Assembly (NCBI GenBank): GCA_015657535.1
Contig: JADHZB010001695.1
Span: forward strand, 1,409 to 65,408
Direction: 5' to 3'
Origin: Nephromyces sp. MM_2019
Taxonomy: Eukaryota; Apicomplexa; Aconoidasida; Nephromycida
DNA: 64,000 bases
Position numbers and translations under genes: made by a program
Notes under the pieces: model-generated
The model's database searches: none
What the model was told of the DNA's origin: nothing
What the model saw: the letters and a program-made list of their open reading frames with translations, nothing else
Part shown: positions 39,501 through 51,697 of the stretch, in pieces
How positions within the stretch are numbered: the stretch's first letter is position 1
How the letters are laid out: each line of letters opens with the position of its first letter

Positions 39501-40743
39501 AGAAATTAATTTTCTAGTGTTTAGGGTAACTCAATAGCCAATTAGCTAACTTTAGATTAATAGACACACTTTCCTACACAACTTTAAGAACGCCATTAAT
39601 TTATAAATAACATCTCTTTAGCCGATTTAGATGAACGGAATGATAGATATATGAAAATGTAACTTGAAGGCTTTATGCTCAAGAAATACGTGATGAGCTT
39701 ATTTTAAAGTTTCAGTATGCATCCTAGCTTATAACATTTATTTGACACATATACGTTAGGGCCCCATCACAAGAGAATATAGATGAGTTTATTAGAATTG
39801 TTCGTGAACATGGAGTTAAGGCAACCGTAAGGCAGGAGCTGGGACAGGTACGTTTGCTTGCTTAAACAGTCAATTTTAAAAGCCAATAGAAACAACTGTT
39901 ATATTATACTTCATTACTGGAATTATTAGCTTTCTTGATTAGATTTTATTCGCTTTTTTTTTGCTGTGAATGAGCTTTTTCATTACACATTTTACTATCA
40001 TTAACCAAGTTTTAAACCTTTCTCTTCAGGATATTGGAAGTGCTTGTGGGCAATTAGTTGTTAGCCAAGAAAGAAAAGATAAACAAAGTAAAAATCATTC
40101 ACAAAATGCTGAAATTGAAGATTACCAAGCTCTTAAAAAAATTAATAGCAACATTTTATCCAAGACTAATACACACACCTCTGATTTCATCGATGGAGCA
40201 ACTACTGAACAATGGAAGTCCTCAAAAAGCCATATAAGTTCAACCAATGAGCCGAAGAGAAGCCTTGAAAATGAAGAATATAACAGATCAGAATTATTTC
40301 TCAATTCTAATATAAATATATCTAACAATTGCATATTTGATTCAAATTCTAACTCGCCTTCAACCTATCGACATTCTACCCAGAAAGAAGCAGTTTCACA
40401 AAATCAATTACACTTGGAAACACCAATTAACGAAAAACCAGTAATCAACTTATACATTCCTATAAAGACTACAACATCACCCAGAGTTCAATCTCACTCT
40501 CAATCACTATTGAATTCACCCAAGGCACTAGTCAATATTCAAAAAAGCATCACTCATCTCTCCAATCAAATCGTACATGACAAATGCTTAAGTAATGCCA
40601 CAAGTAGCTTATTGAAAAGGGTTTTAGATTTTCACACAAGCATTGATAACATTAAATGGTCAAACTTTATCCCATATTTCATCACTTTTACATTCTCTTT
40701 TTGTTTTATTTCTCTTAAAATTTCACATTTAAGAAACTCTTAA
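36517..40743 (+). CDS. RlmN/Cfr-family radical-SAM RNA methylase with C-terminal extension
   Basis: Eleven exons: 36517-36657, 36978-37113, 37573-37673, 37880-37994, 38121-38187, 38363-38443, 38685-38859, 38996-39082, 39310-39458, 39760-39847, 40030-40743; 617 aa. Bacterial RlmN makes 2-methyladenosine in 23S rRNA and tRNA using a [4Fe-4S] cluster and a methylated cysteine. The catalytic set is present: [18 protein letters not shown] gives cluster Cys155, Cys159 and Cys162 plus the resolving Cys148; GMGEPLDN (198-205) binds [14 protein letters not shown] is conserved; ACGQL supplies Cys386. E. coli RlmN ends about 30 residues after this Cys, but here some 230 residues follow. They are Ser/Asn-rich and end in a hydrophobic stretch ([15 protein letters not shown], about 590-606) plus a short basic tail. 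No organelle transit peptide is obvious at the N terminus. The target RNA is unknown. Confidence 0.92.
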
Positions 40744-41173
40744 GCATTAAAATTTTTTAATTATTACAAAACGAGATGGAGAGTTACATTATTATTTATA
40801 TATAGCAATCAATTAATACCCAAATGAAGTTCGTTGCTTATTTTAGTAAATTCGTTTCAAATACTCAACCTTAGTTAAAAAGTTGTCACTCTTTTTCGAT
40901 CATTGTCAGGCTTGCCTTGATTTTATAATGAAATCTTTGTTGTTCATACTCAAACTTTTTTTCTTTTATCAATACTAATTTTCTCATTCAAATTTAAGAC
41001 TTTAGCTAATACCCTTGTTCAATAAAGAATTGTTGTTTCTTTTATAATGGTAAGCAAATTTTTTGATTGTTTATATTATTTATTCAGACAAATATTTCAG
41101 TTTCTTTTATATTATATTATTATAAAAATAAGACCGAAAATATAGTAGAAAATGATATTAATCGCAAACTTCT
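40744..41173. other. Short convergent intergenic region
   Basis: The 430 bases between two gene ends are AT-rich and rich in T runs. They contain AATAAA at about 41020, which could serve the methylase transcript. No gene is visible. Confidence 0.5.
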
Positions 41174-43044
41174 TCAAGCATCAAATTTCTTATTGAATAC
41201 ACACATATTATCAGGGGAAATCCTACTTCCATCTTCAAATACGCATGTGGAATTCATACATACCAAATTCGTCTGTCCTATGTTAGTTTTGTAAGGTGTC
41301 TCTGCATAATAATAATCTACTTCTGGTGTGTAGGCTAGTGCTGAACTATCAGCATTACCCTCTTCAACCTGTTCCATGATGAAATTTTCAACAAATTAAA
41401 GTAAGATTCATATCGATTATTATATTGCATATGTATTGGTGTTTATTTGGTATTCACTATAACAGTACGCTAATTATACATCAGATAAAATATTTATATC
41501 TATTTTCTTATAGGAGTGTAGTTAACTATAATCAGGTGCTGAATTAAATAATCACACAATATAAAGAGTCCTAATGAAGATGTTTAATAAGATGACAAAA
41601 AATAAAAAATACTAATTGTTTTTATACTGAATCATAGCCAATAGAGCACAAAATGTAAAAATTTTGAAAGAAACTTGAGCTAATTGTAAAATATGATGAA
41701 ATGGGAAAATGAAAACATTTACACAAGATCCCTTTTTTGATATCTAAGCCTACAAATTCGAGATGCATATTTCTTATAAAAAAGCCATTTTAAATTCTTT
41801 AGTTTTACTTAAAAGACTTATATACAACTATATTTGTGTTATTATAATTCAGTCTGCTAAACTATTGAAGCCCCATTTACCTGATTCTTAACATTCATCC
41901 TGAAGAATTGATAATAATCCCATTCCCATGCACTTGGTAAAAAGCATGGTAGAAGTGTTCCATCGGGATATTTTCCTACTGTTAAAATTCGACTTACTAC
42001 CTGCATATCATTATTTCTATCTTCTGCAGTGAATTCATTTTCATCGATCCATTTTGCTCCTTTACTGATTTCACGAAATGCGCTATCCACAGTTTCTATA
42101 TCAATGACATTGGAAACAAATCACTCACTATCATTTTATAACAATTGGGAGTTTATTTAGCCTTTTAATATAAGTTAATAATAAACAAGATACAGATAAT
42201 ATATAAACTAAGAAAAGCCTTAGAAATACAAAGCAGCTTTATAAGTTATATCAGTGAATAACAAAATGTCAGAAAATTAATCGAATTTGTTACGTCTGGA
42301 TTTAACCTTAATATATGGTAGAGTAAAATAATTTCGAATCAAATTTAAACTCAAAGCTGCTACTTTTGCCAAATTACCTTAAATTATTAGCTTGGGAAAG
42401 ATACAACTTATAAAGTGACAAAGCTGTGCTTAGATTATTTACAATATATAAAATCCTAGCTACTGAGGTGGTAAAATAGTTAACAGAAAGGTCAATGGAG
42501 TATGAGCTAAGCAAGTTTAGCAGTGCTATAAATCATAACTTTCAAAGGAAGTATGTGCATATATACTAAAAAGATATTCTAATTCAATAATGGAAAATTA
42601 CTAAAATAAGTGATCGATAAAGTTCACGGAGCATCATTTTTTAAGGTCTAACTTCACAAAAGGTGCACTTTTCTTACATACAATATTAATGTAAAATCAT
42701 GATTACGCATAAGTACCAAATTTACTAGCAAAAATTTTGACAACTTTTGAGCTACTCATCCTGAATTTATATTTTATTGTTTGTGTGCTTACTTATGGTG
42801 CGTTAAAACGTCATGTATACATGGGATCTTGTGATTTGTGATCAGAAACTATGTGATGTGGTTACTATGTGTAAGTTATTAATTTCTGTGAATTTTGTTA
42901 GTGTGGATAAATAGTTATAAAACAAGTAATAAATTATATTAGTTTACTTTCTGATTTTGCACTGGAGATTTGAGAATGTTGAGAAATGCGTCGTTGCTCA
43001 CTGGTACCACGGTTTGAGGGATTTGACGAAACTTGACGTTTCAT
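41174..43044 (-). CDS. Unrecognised 168-aa protein, three exons
   Basis: Exons: 42948-43044, 41881-42095, 41174-41368, all phase-consistent, ending in TGA. The N terminus is basic and Ser/Gln-rich (MKRQVSSNPSNRGTSEQRR). Exon 2 encodes a compact, non-repetitive region with GKYPDGTLLPCFLPSAWEWD and many aromatic residues, which looks folded. Exon 3 begins VEEGNADSS and includes YTPEVDYYYAETPY. A good donor (GTATGT) at about 41261 could instead end the third exon early, so the last 29 residues are doubtful. The intron between exons 1 and 2 is 852 nt. There is no signal peptide or membrane segment. I recognise no family. Confidence 0.55.
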
Positions 43045-46000
43045 TTTAAGAAATAATTTAAAAAATTGACTTAAGCGAATCGATTATACTCTTTACTAAA
43101 GGCTTCAAGGTCAACACAGGCCATTCACCTTCAGGATTCGTGAAGATAATTTTTAGAACAAACGTTGGTATTGATTATTGATTTATATACATATTTATAT
43201 AATGTTCTATGATGGTAAAAATTTTTATAATTTTAATTTAAAATATTGAGGTAGTCGTATATGGATTTTTATTTGCAATTAGGTAAAATTATGTTAAAGT
43301 ATATACGCTTGAAGTTAGCATTTAATGAAAAAAGAATTTGTTGAAAATGATGAAAAACGGAGTTGGGCTGCATATTTATTAAAATATCAGTTTTGTGTTT
43401 TTGGGTAGAAACAAAAAAGATATCAATAATTCTCCAGTACTAAGCTTGTAGAAATTTTGCTACAAAGCTTCAGAATACTGAAAAGGAACCACATAAATTC
43501 TTGATTCATAAGAAAGTCTATACATACAACAGTAGAAATTTTGCAAAAACTGTCCCTAGAATGTTAGTTTTTTCACAAAGAATAATTGTAACCACCTTAA
43601 CTATATATTATATCTAATTCCTACTTATTATTTGAAACAATGCTAAATTACTAGGCTAAATTAGCCTATGATTAATTTGATTTTAGATTATTAACTTACC
43701 TGATAGTTGTTTGTTTAGAATTTAGTATGATTTAAGTGCAATAAATCTTGTTGAGCATGAAAAAGCTAGATTAATTCAAAATTTTTATTCTTATAAACTA
43801 TTAATTATGTGTATGTTATGTTAAATTAGGCATTTCAAATTGTATTATAAGATAGTAGTATAAATTAATACTTAAAAAGCAACTTCCGTGGATAAGTTGA
43901 TGACGTCTCAAGTGTGTTTATTATTCAAATGATATATTTGTTTAGCATTCCAAACTTTAATTGTTGTTTTAAGATACAATCAATAGTGATAAAATGCTTA
44001 TCCAAGCGTATTGATAATATTGTATTTGGTAGATGGTAAGATTGCAAGTTAAGTAGGTTTTAAGTTCTAGGTATCAGAATGTTGATAATTAACTTTTTGA
44101 TTTTCTGATCAATATAATTATAACTCGAACATAAATTTCTTATATAGTTTCAAAGTAACAATTGTGATCATAATTATTGAATTTTTTCCCATAATGCTTC
44201 AGCTTTGCTTTGGTTGCAATAAAGTATATGAAGCTGTTTGAGTTTTTTATGAATTTGAAAATCTTGTATCTGCTGTACGTTTGGCATAACTAGCTCCTAA
44301 ATTGGAATTATCTGCTCATTTCCTAACATGAGATTCCAGAACTGCTAAATTTATAGTAATTAACAATAGGTTATATAGACAATTTTAAATACACTTTTCT
44401 AACTTTTTAAGTCTTATACACTCGAAATTTTTTTGCCTTGATATGAATTTTAAAAAAGTTTAGGCGAGTCAGCGTGCCCTGGAAGATAGCTTATCTTATA
44501 TTGTTGAATGAAAGGCACTAAGTTTACAAATTTTAAACTATCAATGTATTAAAAACTAGCAATTATAATAAATTTAATAGAGTTTATTTGAAGAAAGTTA
44601 TAACAGATATTTTTCATATTGTATCTTGATTTTGAACATTTAACATTAAGAGCGGCCCTTAGCAGGCCTATTAAAATATATATCCATAGTTTTTTTATTG
44701 GTGTTATTATAATGTATTAAATAAAGATTTCTGATTTGCATATGAATTTAATTTACCTTTAATTTTTGAAGTCTTTTATTTCAAAATAACTCTCTGGAGC
44801 TTTAACATTAAGTAAATCAACATAAATAGAGCTAAAATCTAACATGACTCGCTAATTGGGAATGCTTAAGTCCATATATATCATCATTTAATTTCGAGGC
44901 CATTAGGTTCAAGTGAGAAATAAAAAATCACTTATAACTGATAAATCACAATATTTAAGTTTACATATCGCAGTCTAAGTCCCGTTAATAGGAGCTTAGA
45001 GTTATAGAATTCAATCTTAGCGTTTCCTAACCTTGTAAGGCTGTAGTCACTGATTGGCATGTCAAGTCATAAAGCTTGAATTTTTATGGAGGGTAAGTAT
45101 TGCTAAGACAATTAATTTTGAGCTCAATAATGTGTTAAAACAACTCTTACAAAAATGTACATAAAGTAGCAAATTATATTTATCATTTAAGCATGCGTCT
45201 CTGTGATGTGTAGATAGCTTTACTTAATATGTTTCATTGCATAGTGCGTCATATAGTACACACGGTTTTGTAGCTATTTGTGCTTTATAGACCGTAGTCT
45301 AAAATCTCTCTACAGTGGGTCTAAGTCTGGGTGGTAAAGAAACTTAAAACTAAAACTCTAGAACTAATTCCTAGACCCGGAATAGTTACTTGCTACATTA
45401 TTCATTATGCCCAACTTACTGCTAGCAGTCATTTTCAGCTAGAATTGAGTCACACGTGTGCAAGCTTTAAAAAATTTTCGAGTATCAAGGTCAGCTACTC
45501 TCTCACATTATGGTTGTGTTAAGTAAAATCGAATTTGCAACTAAAATGACACAATGCAATAGCATGTTATGCATGACCCAAGCTCACATATACTACGCTT
45601 GCAGCAACAGTGTCAAAATGCATATATACACAGAGATGTATAGAATTAATTACATTTAGGGAGCGTTTGAATGTGTTTCTTAATTCTTTCATCCCCCCTC
45701 TTCATAGCTTCACTTTTTGTACAGATTTCATCTATTTCATGAATTTTTACGTCTTTAAGCAATTTTTATGACACTCCTTCTCTACATTTATAATCCTAAC
45801 CAATTCCATATTTTCGCAAACATTTATACTTGTATTTTTTATTATATATACTTTTCGAAATTCATTTATATACAGTTAGATCTTAGTTGAAACAACAGTG
45901 GAAACACTTAATAATATAAAAATTTCACCCGTTCCTCATTTCGTTATCCTACTTCTAAGTATAAACAAAATTCCTTTTTAGACTCCCTTTACACCGGTAA

Positions 46001-46917
46001 GTTTAATATAAATTATACATATATCCTTATCCTCCTCCTTTTTCTTCTTTTAGTTCTGCAAGTACTTTTTTATATCAAACAAAAAGTGATATACGATTAC
46101 ATTTATGGCTGGTTGATGATATATCCTTCCATGCCTAAACGTAGGGGACACATTATCTAATATATACAATATTTTTTGAAAAGGATATATACCCCCAAAA
46201 TTCGTGCATGTAGAATAATTTATAATTGAGAGACCAAGGACATTGTTATAAAGAATATTTTTTTATATAATTTAAAAGTTACTTGGTATATTTATGTGTG
46301 ATTGGCACATGAACTTAAAATGAGTTCATATATTCTCATATTCTTATACGACTTTGTATATGTAAGCTGTATATGTTGCAAAACATAATGCATATAATTT
46401 TGAGAATAATAATAACTTATGCTTTTTTAATTACAATTTGAAATGGCTTATATGCTTTAACCTTTTTAACTTGAGACTGTGGTTTTATCTTTTTGTAATT
46501 GTACTTGTATATATGTAATATATATAAAGTAGTTTGATTTTGTTCGAATGGCTAGAAAGCACGATTTTAATTACCAAAACATTTTAATGCATGAAATGTG
46601 TTGATTTCCGCACTGTTTGAATCACAATATAAGAATATATTTATATTTTCTTTAATATTTTGTATTTGAAAATTATCGTATAGTTTATTGTATGCTTGGA
46701 GAAAACTATTAAAACTAAATAGCAGGGAATTCTCACATTTTAATAATTGTTTTGAGCATATAAACGAAATACAAAATTAAAAGAGATCTGTACTTCTGAA
46801 TGCATAATTACAGTTTTTAATTAGTTTAAATATATATTTATCGAATCATTACCTGGTTTTTATTTTCTTTTCAATGATCTTAAAATCTGTTCAATAAATG
46901 CTACAGCTTTTAACAAG
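43045..46917. other. 3.9-kb divergent intergenic region
   Basis: This AT-rich stretch separates two divergent gene starts. A C-rich patch on the + strand near 45690-45710 and a TC-rich patch near 46030-46060 stand out slightly. Open frames such as 45331-45522 lack family resemblance or splice support. No tRNA or repeat was recognised. Confidence 0.5.
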
Positions 46918-47728
46918 ATGGAAAGCACCAAAACAATATCTTCATCAATGAATAGGAAAAGGAAAACTCCTATGAAAGGTATTCATGAAATATATCTAGT
47001 CAACTAACTAATCTTACTCAAACTTTTTAATTCTTTACTTAACAAAGAAAATCTAGATGACTATCACAAATCAAATAATGTTGATTCTCATCAAGATGAT
47101 AATGAAGAACCAAGTGGATCAGATTATGACACTGATAACAACAGTGAAGATGCCCAAGGTGATTAGTTTTGTATTTCTTAAGTATAAGCACAATTAATTC
47201 AAAATATGATTATAGATAATAAACGGAAAAAAACTACTCAAGATGCTTTTGACGATAGCAGCCAAGAAAATGTAAAATTTTCACTACTTTTATGACTAAA
47301 ACTTACAATTTAATTTTTTTTTCATACTTAAAATATATTGACCTTTTTATTCTAATCATATCCCGATGAGTTAATTGCACTTTATGATTTGAAAAGCTAT
47401 AACACTTCCAAATCAAATTTGCCTCTTTTAATCTGGGATTATTCACTTATTACAATTGATTATAATCAACTCAAGATTTCAATTTCCAACACTCAATTTA
47501 ATAATACATTATTTTTATCCTGTGCAGGACTCTTCAGAACATATGTCCAATTGCGTGGATTCTGATAGAGAAGTAGATGATTTCGTAGGTGTTGATGAAG
47601 ATGGAACAGAATTTCAACAATATAGAAAAAGGAACCATGAAAGCTCTGGTGAAGAGGACTCCGAAGATGATGATGCAGTATATGGAGAAAAAGCCAAGGA
47701 AGATGTTAATGACCCAGAAGAAGGAGAA

Positions 47729-47785
<57 letters not shown>

Positions 47786-47935
47786 GGAGCAGTGGATGAT
47801 GATGAAGGAGCAGTGGATGATGCAGAGGAAGACGATGATGATGATGATGATGATGACGAAGATGATGACGATGACGACGATGATGACAATGATGACAATG
47901 AAGATGAAGAAGAAGAAGATGAAGATGAAGAATAA
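46918..47935 (+). CDS. Highly acidic Asp/Glu-rich protein
   Basis: Exons: 46918-46978, 47048-47158, 47216-47271, 47528-47935; 211 aa, TAA stop. A short basic start (SMNRKRKTPMK) and a second basic cluster (NKRKKTT) resemble nuclear localisation signals. The middle is Ser/Asp/Glu-rich, and the last 70 residues are almost pure Asp and Glu, with a run of about 18 Asp encoded by GAT repeats at 47729-47782 and two copies of EGAVDDDEGAVDD-type sequence. Such proteins often act as histone or ribosomal-protein chaperones, but there is no diagnostic domain here, so that is only a suggestion. The long Ser- and His-rich antisense frames over this exon are artefacts of the repeat. Confidence 0.7.
47729..47915 (+). 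repeat. GAT/GAC trinucleotide repeat in coding sequence
   Basis: An almost pure GAT run (about 47729-47782) is followed by a duplicated 24-bp GATGATGAAGGAGCAGTG unit and a mixed GAT/GAC/GAA run. Every repeat unit is a multiple of three, so length changes would keep the frame. Confidence 0.9.
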
Positions 47936-49901
47936 TTAATCCATTTTTTGGTGCTAATTTTAACATTGGGATTAAAGTCCACAAAAGTTTAGATTATCTA
48001 ATTTACTCAATAAATGGATCTCTTTTACAAAAACTCTGCTTATAAGAGCATTATAACTATCGTGAATCCTGCTTACTAGATTTATTTTTCGGTTAAATCA
48101 TAAGGACAATTTATCTTTAGCATTTAAATTCTAAAACCTCATTTTTATTTTAAACAATTGAAAATAATAACTCCCCAGATAACAACAATCCTTGTCACAC
48201 AAATCTCGAAATTTAATATTTATTTTTAGGACTCTAAACAGTTAAAAGTATTTAAAAAGAAATTTTACAGACCTTTTCATTATTAGTAAACATTATAAAT
48301 ATTTTATGTGAGAAAAGTTTAAAATTTTGCTCAATTTTCTATACAAACATTCGATCATTTAAAGATCTTTTAAATAAAATATATCCTCGACTTAGACTTA
48401 TAGAAATGTTTTTAATTGCCTCTCATATGAAATTCAACTTTCGAAGAGTCTCAATTCCGCTCATATGCCATAAATCCATATTGAAAATTGTAACACTTTA
48501 AATAACTATTGTACTACTCTATAAAACATATCTGATGCGAAATTAAAGCTTCAATTTTTTAAATCTATACACTCAGCGAAACAGCTTCATAGAGTAGATG
48601 ATAAGGATATCAAAAGTACATTGGATTAAATAAAATTGTCTTATTAAATAGTTTATCAAAATTTTGGAGTGATTGATAATCTGAGTTCATTGCAACTTAT
48701 TGATTTTTGTTATTTTTCTTGGTTACTTTTACAGGAATTATTCATCTTCAATATTTGTTTTATATATATCTGAGTAACTGATAGGTAAACACTACCTGAA
48801 TAGTGTTATTATTATGGGATGTGTTATACTAAAATGTTTAAAATGACTTTTAAATATTCTCTTTCACCTTATTTGCAAATGTTCAGTTATGAAAGCAGTC
48901 AGTTTCTTCATGATTGGTGGGTTCAGTTAATATAAGTGCTTTAATTAATGATTCCAAAATTCATGTGAAAAACAAAAAGAGATATGGTGAGGAAAATATA
49001 GTAAAACATAGTATGGAAGCATTGGATATTTAGTGAAAATCTAGGATAAATTCTGATCAAAATATTTATTTTTCAAACTGATTTATTACAGAATTCTTGA
49101 GGGAATTACCAAATTCCTTTTAGTAGCTTTAATTAAATGCTAATTGCTGCCTTGGATAATTTGAACTGTGAAAAAAAAGCCTTTTTTGAGCGTCTACAAT
49201 ATTTGATGTATTTATATCTCTAATAGCCTAAAATATAGGAGAAAAAACAAATCTGAAAAATTTGAAACATAACTCACAAGAACCAATTGATTTCTAAATA
49301 TCGACATGAGCCATTATCATCGGCCTTATACATCTTACATAAGCCAATGGTATTGTTATAATAATTTGGAATTTGTTCGATTTAAAAACTTGCTTACGTT
49401 TGAGCTACTGAATCTAGTACTTTTCAATTGCAATTTGCTTACAAGTCTAATTATCGTTGCAATCTTTGGACGCCAGGAATTGTTAATTCTGAGGTTTGTG
49501 GGATATACACAAAATTAGTAACAAGCATGAGACTTAACCAACAACTTGCAAGGCCAGAAGTAGTTGATCTAAGTCATGAGTACAATTTAAAATGAGACAC
49601 TAGTTATTACGCAACACAATGCTTAAGTTTAAACATTGCTGAGATCGAATTAAGCCCGAGAATAAGTAGAACTACTAACAAATTGACATTTTATTAATTC
49701 ATAGATGATATAGATCAAGATACCTTTAATTTCCATAGCTATGTAAAAAAAGTAACTCTTCAATGAGATTTTTATAAACAGTCTCTATACTAGCCTGTTA
49801 ACTAATCAATCACAATTTTTTAAAGCTTTATCAAATCACCTATACAGTACTTATTAGGTATTTTAATTTATCCTCTTAAATTATTTTTTCTGGAAAGAAG
49901 G
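47936..49901. other. 2-kb tandem intergenic region
   Basis: This lies between two + strand genes. It is AT-rich. The only open frame over 60 codons (49306-49518) has no homology I recognise and no splice context. Confidence 0.5.
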
Positions 49902-50833
49902 ATGGCTTCTTCAGTAGAACCTTCTCGCTTCATTGATGGTATGGATGTATCTATAAATTAAATAGACACATTGACAAATTATTCACCCTTAAGTTGAATT
50001 ATAAGCATGGCAAAAGTTTGTTCCAGATGATTGCAACAATTTCCATTCAATCCCCACTTTGGACTGAACTATTACACTGAAATAAGTGTATGAAAAGTGT
50101 TTAAATCTAATAACATAGAAATACATTATATAGCACTGAAAATATTTGATTATACACACGTATATATATGCTTAAACAGGCGCAATAATGACCACATTTC
50201 TGATGTGTCTTTCTGCAACAATCCTTTACATGTTTGGTCAACTGTGGTCGCTTATGCAGCAACCACCATACGACAAATGGGGAATTGGAACTGCTATGAA
50301 AGCTCTCTTTCCATGTTTTTACGTATGAATTTTATTATCTTAAACTAAACAATTAGAAAACTTTTATGATTTTATAGTTTGAGATACCTTTTCCTATAGC
50401 ATTATACAATTATATCACTAGATAACAAATATAGCCTTCAAAGCTATTTAAAATATTGTTTTAGACATTTATTGATGGGAAAATTAAGTATTTTAATTAC
50501 ATGAAATGAATATAAGCTCTTTTAAATCTTTTGATTTCTGATGATAAAATTTATAACTAGCTAACAATTATAACTACAGAATCTGTATGTAATATATCAG
50601 TGATTTACTTACCGAAGTAAGTCTTTCAACTATTTTTGTTATATTTTACAGAAATCATTTGACTACAACCTCACACACGTACTCCTATTTTCAGTTTGTG
50701 TCCTTCTAATGAGTATAAGGTAATTTCATAAATTCTATATGCTTTTCAAACAGACAAATACATTACAATAATATTTTATTACAGACCAGAAGCACCAAAA
50801 CCATCAAATCCACAAAGACGTGAGATAGAATAA
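49902..50833 (+). CDS. Small two-helix membrane protein, 98 aa
   Basis: Exons: 49902-49938, 50180-50322, 50652-50719, 50785-50833, all phase-consistent, TAA stop. The N terminus MASSVEPSRFID is hydrophilic. Two hydrophobic segments follow: AIMTTFLMCLSATILYMFG (about 14-32) and HVLLFSVCVLLMSI (about 69-82), separated by a loop QQPPYDKWGIG. The tail is short, Pro-rich and charged (RPEAPKPSNPQRREIE). The size and topology suggest an accessory subunit of an ER or mitochondrial membrane complex, but I cannot name a family. The exon chain is convincing because both helices are read across two clean junctions. Confidence 0.65.
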
Positions 50834-51697
50834 AGAATAAATCCAAATTTATTTATTTTGACTCACGAGTTTCTATATATAAATCGATTCATTGATTAAT
50901 AAACTTAGCAAGTATTTTTTAGCACCGCTTTGGTCTATCAAGTTAAAGAACTTTTTTGAATCAACTACTATATAGGTTTCATACAGAAAAATAGTTATTT
51001 CATACTTTTGTATTACACAAGCGAATCAATAAAATAAGATTGTCTATGGAGCCTCAAACATTTAAATTTTCCTATTATAATATTCTAACTCTTTAAAAGT
51101 ATCTGACTATTGATTCAAAAAGAAAGATTTTCGGAGTTCGGCTGAAGTAAGAGTTTTATAATGAAAAATTTTCACTTGGTATTTTTTTCCACTAGCTTTT
51201 TAGCTCAAAGAAAAATTACTTATCAATTTGTTAAATTTCAAACACTCCATAAGTAAAAGCATAAAACAACAGTGTGTCTAATTAGCAATTCATAAGGATC
51301 AAATTGCTTGAAAGGCCTACTAGGTTTTTAATAACAAAGCTAAAAGTTAAAAATACTATAAATGATATATAACGTACTTATCCTTATGTATGCTAGAATC
51401 ATCTTAACATTTAAGTGTGTTTACGAATAGCTTAGACATAGAGAGTAAATAGAATCTAAATTATTATAATATTAAATTATAGGAGGCTAAGATTCTTTTT
51501 TATGAGAGCTATTAAATAAGGATACTTATAGTACATGCTTGATAACTTTCCTAAGTCTTTAAAAATAAGAGCTAAATTCTATTATATTATGAAATTTTCT
51601 TGGTTTTTCTTTTTAATACATAATTTATGTGCCTTTATTAACCAGTAATAGTCAATTTAATTTACTTAAGCATGCCCTTAGATTTATTTTAATACTT
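50834..51697. other. Intergenic region, about 0.9 kb
   Basis: AT-rich spacer between two + strand genes. It probably holds the 3' end of the membrane-protein gene and the promoter of the next. Nothing specific is visible. Confidence 0.5.

Noticed and set aside
44640..44680. GC-richer patch AGCGGCCCTTAGCAGGCC as a possible RNA gene
   Set aside because: Too short and no tRNA box or cloverleaf could be drawn.
45331..45522. 63-codon open frame as a gene
   Set aside because: No family match, no splice or start context; within chance for this length.
47614..47984. Long antisense frames rich in Ser, His or Leu over the acidic-protein exon
   Set aside because: They are the reverse and shifted readings of the GAT repeat; the sense frame belongs to a phase-consistent four-exon gene.
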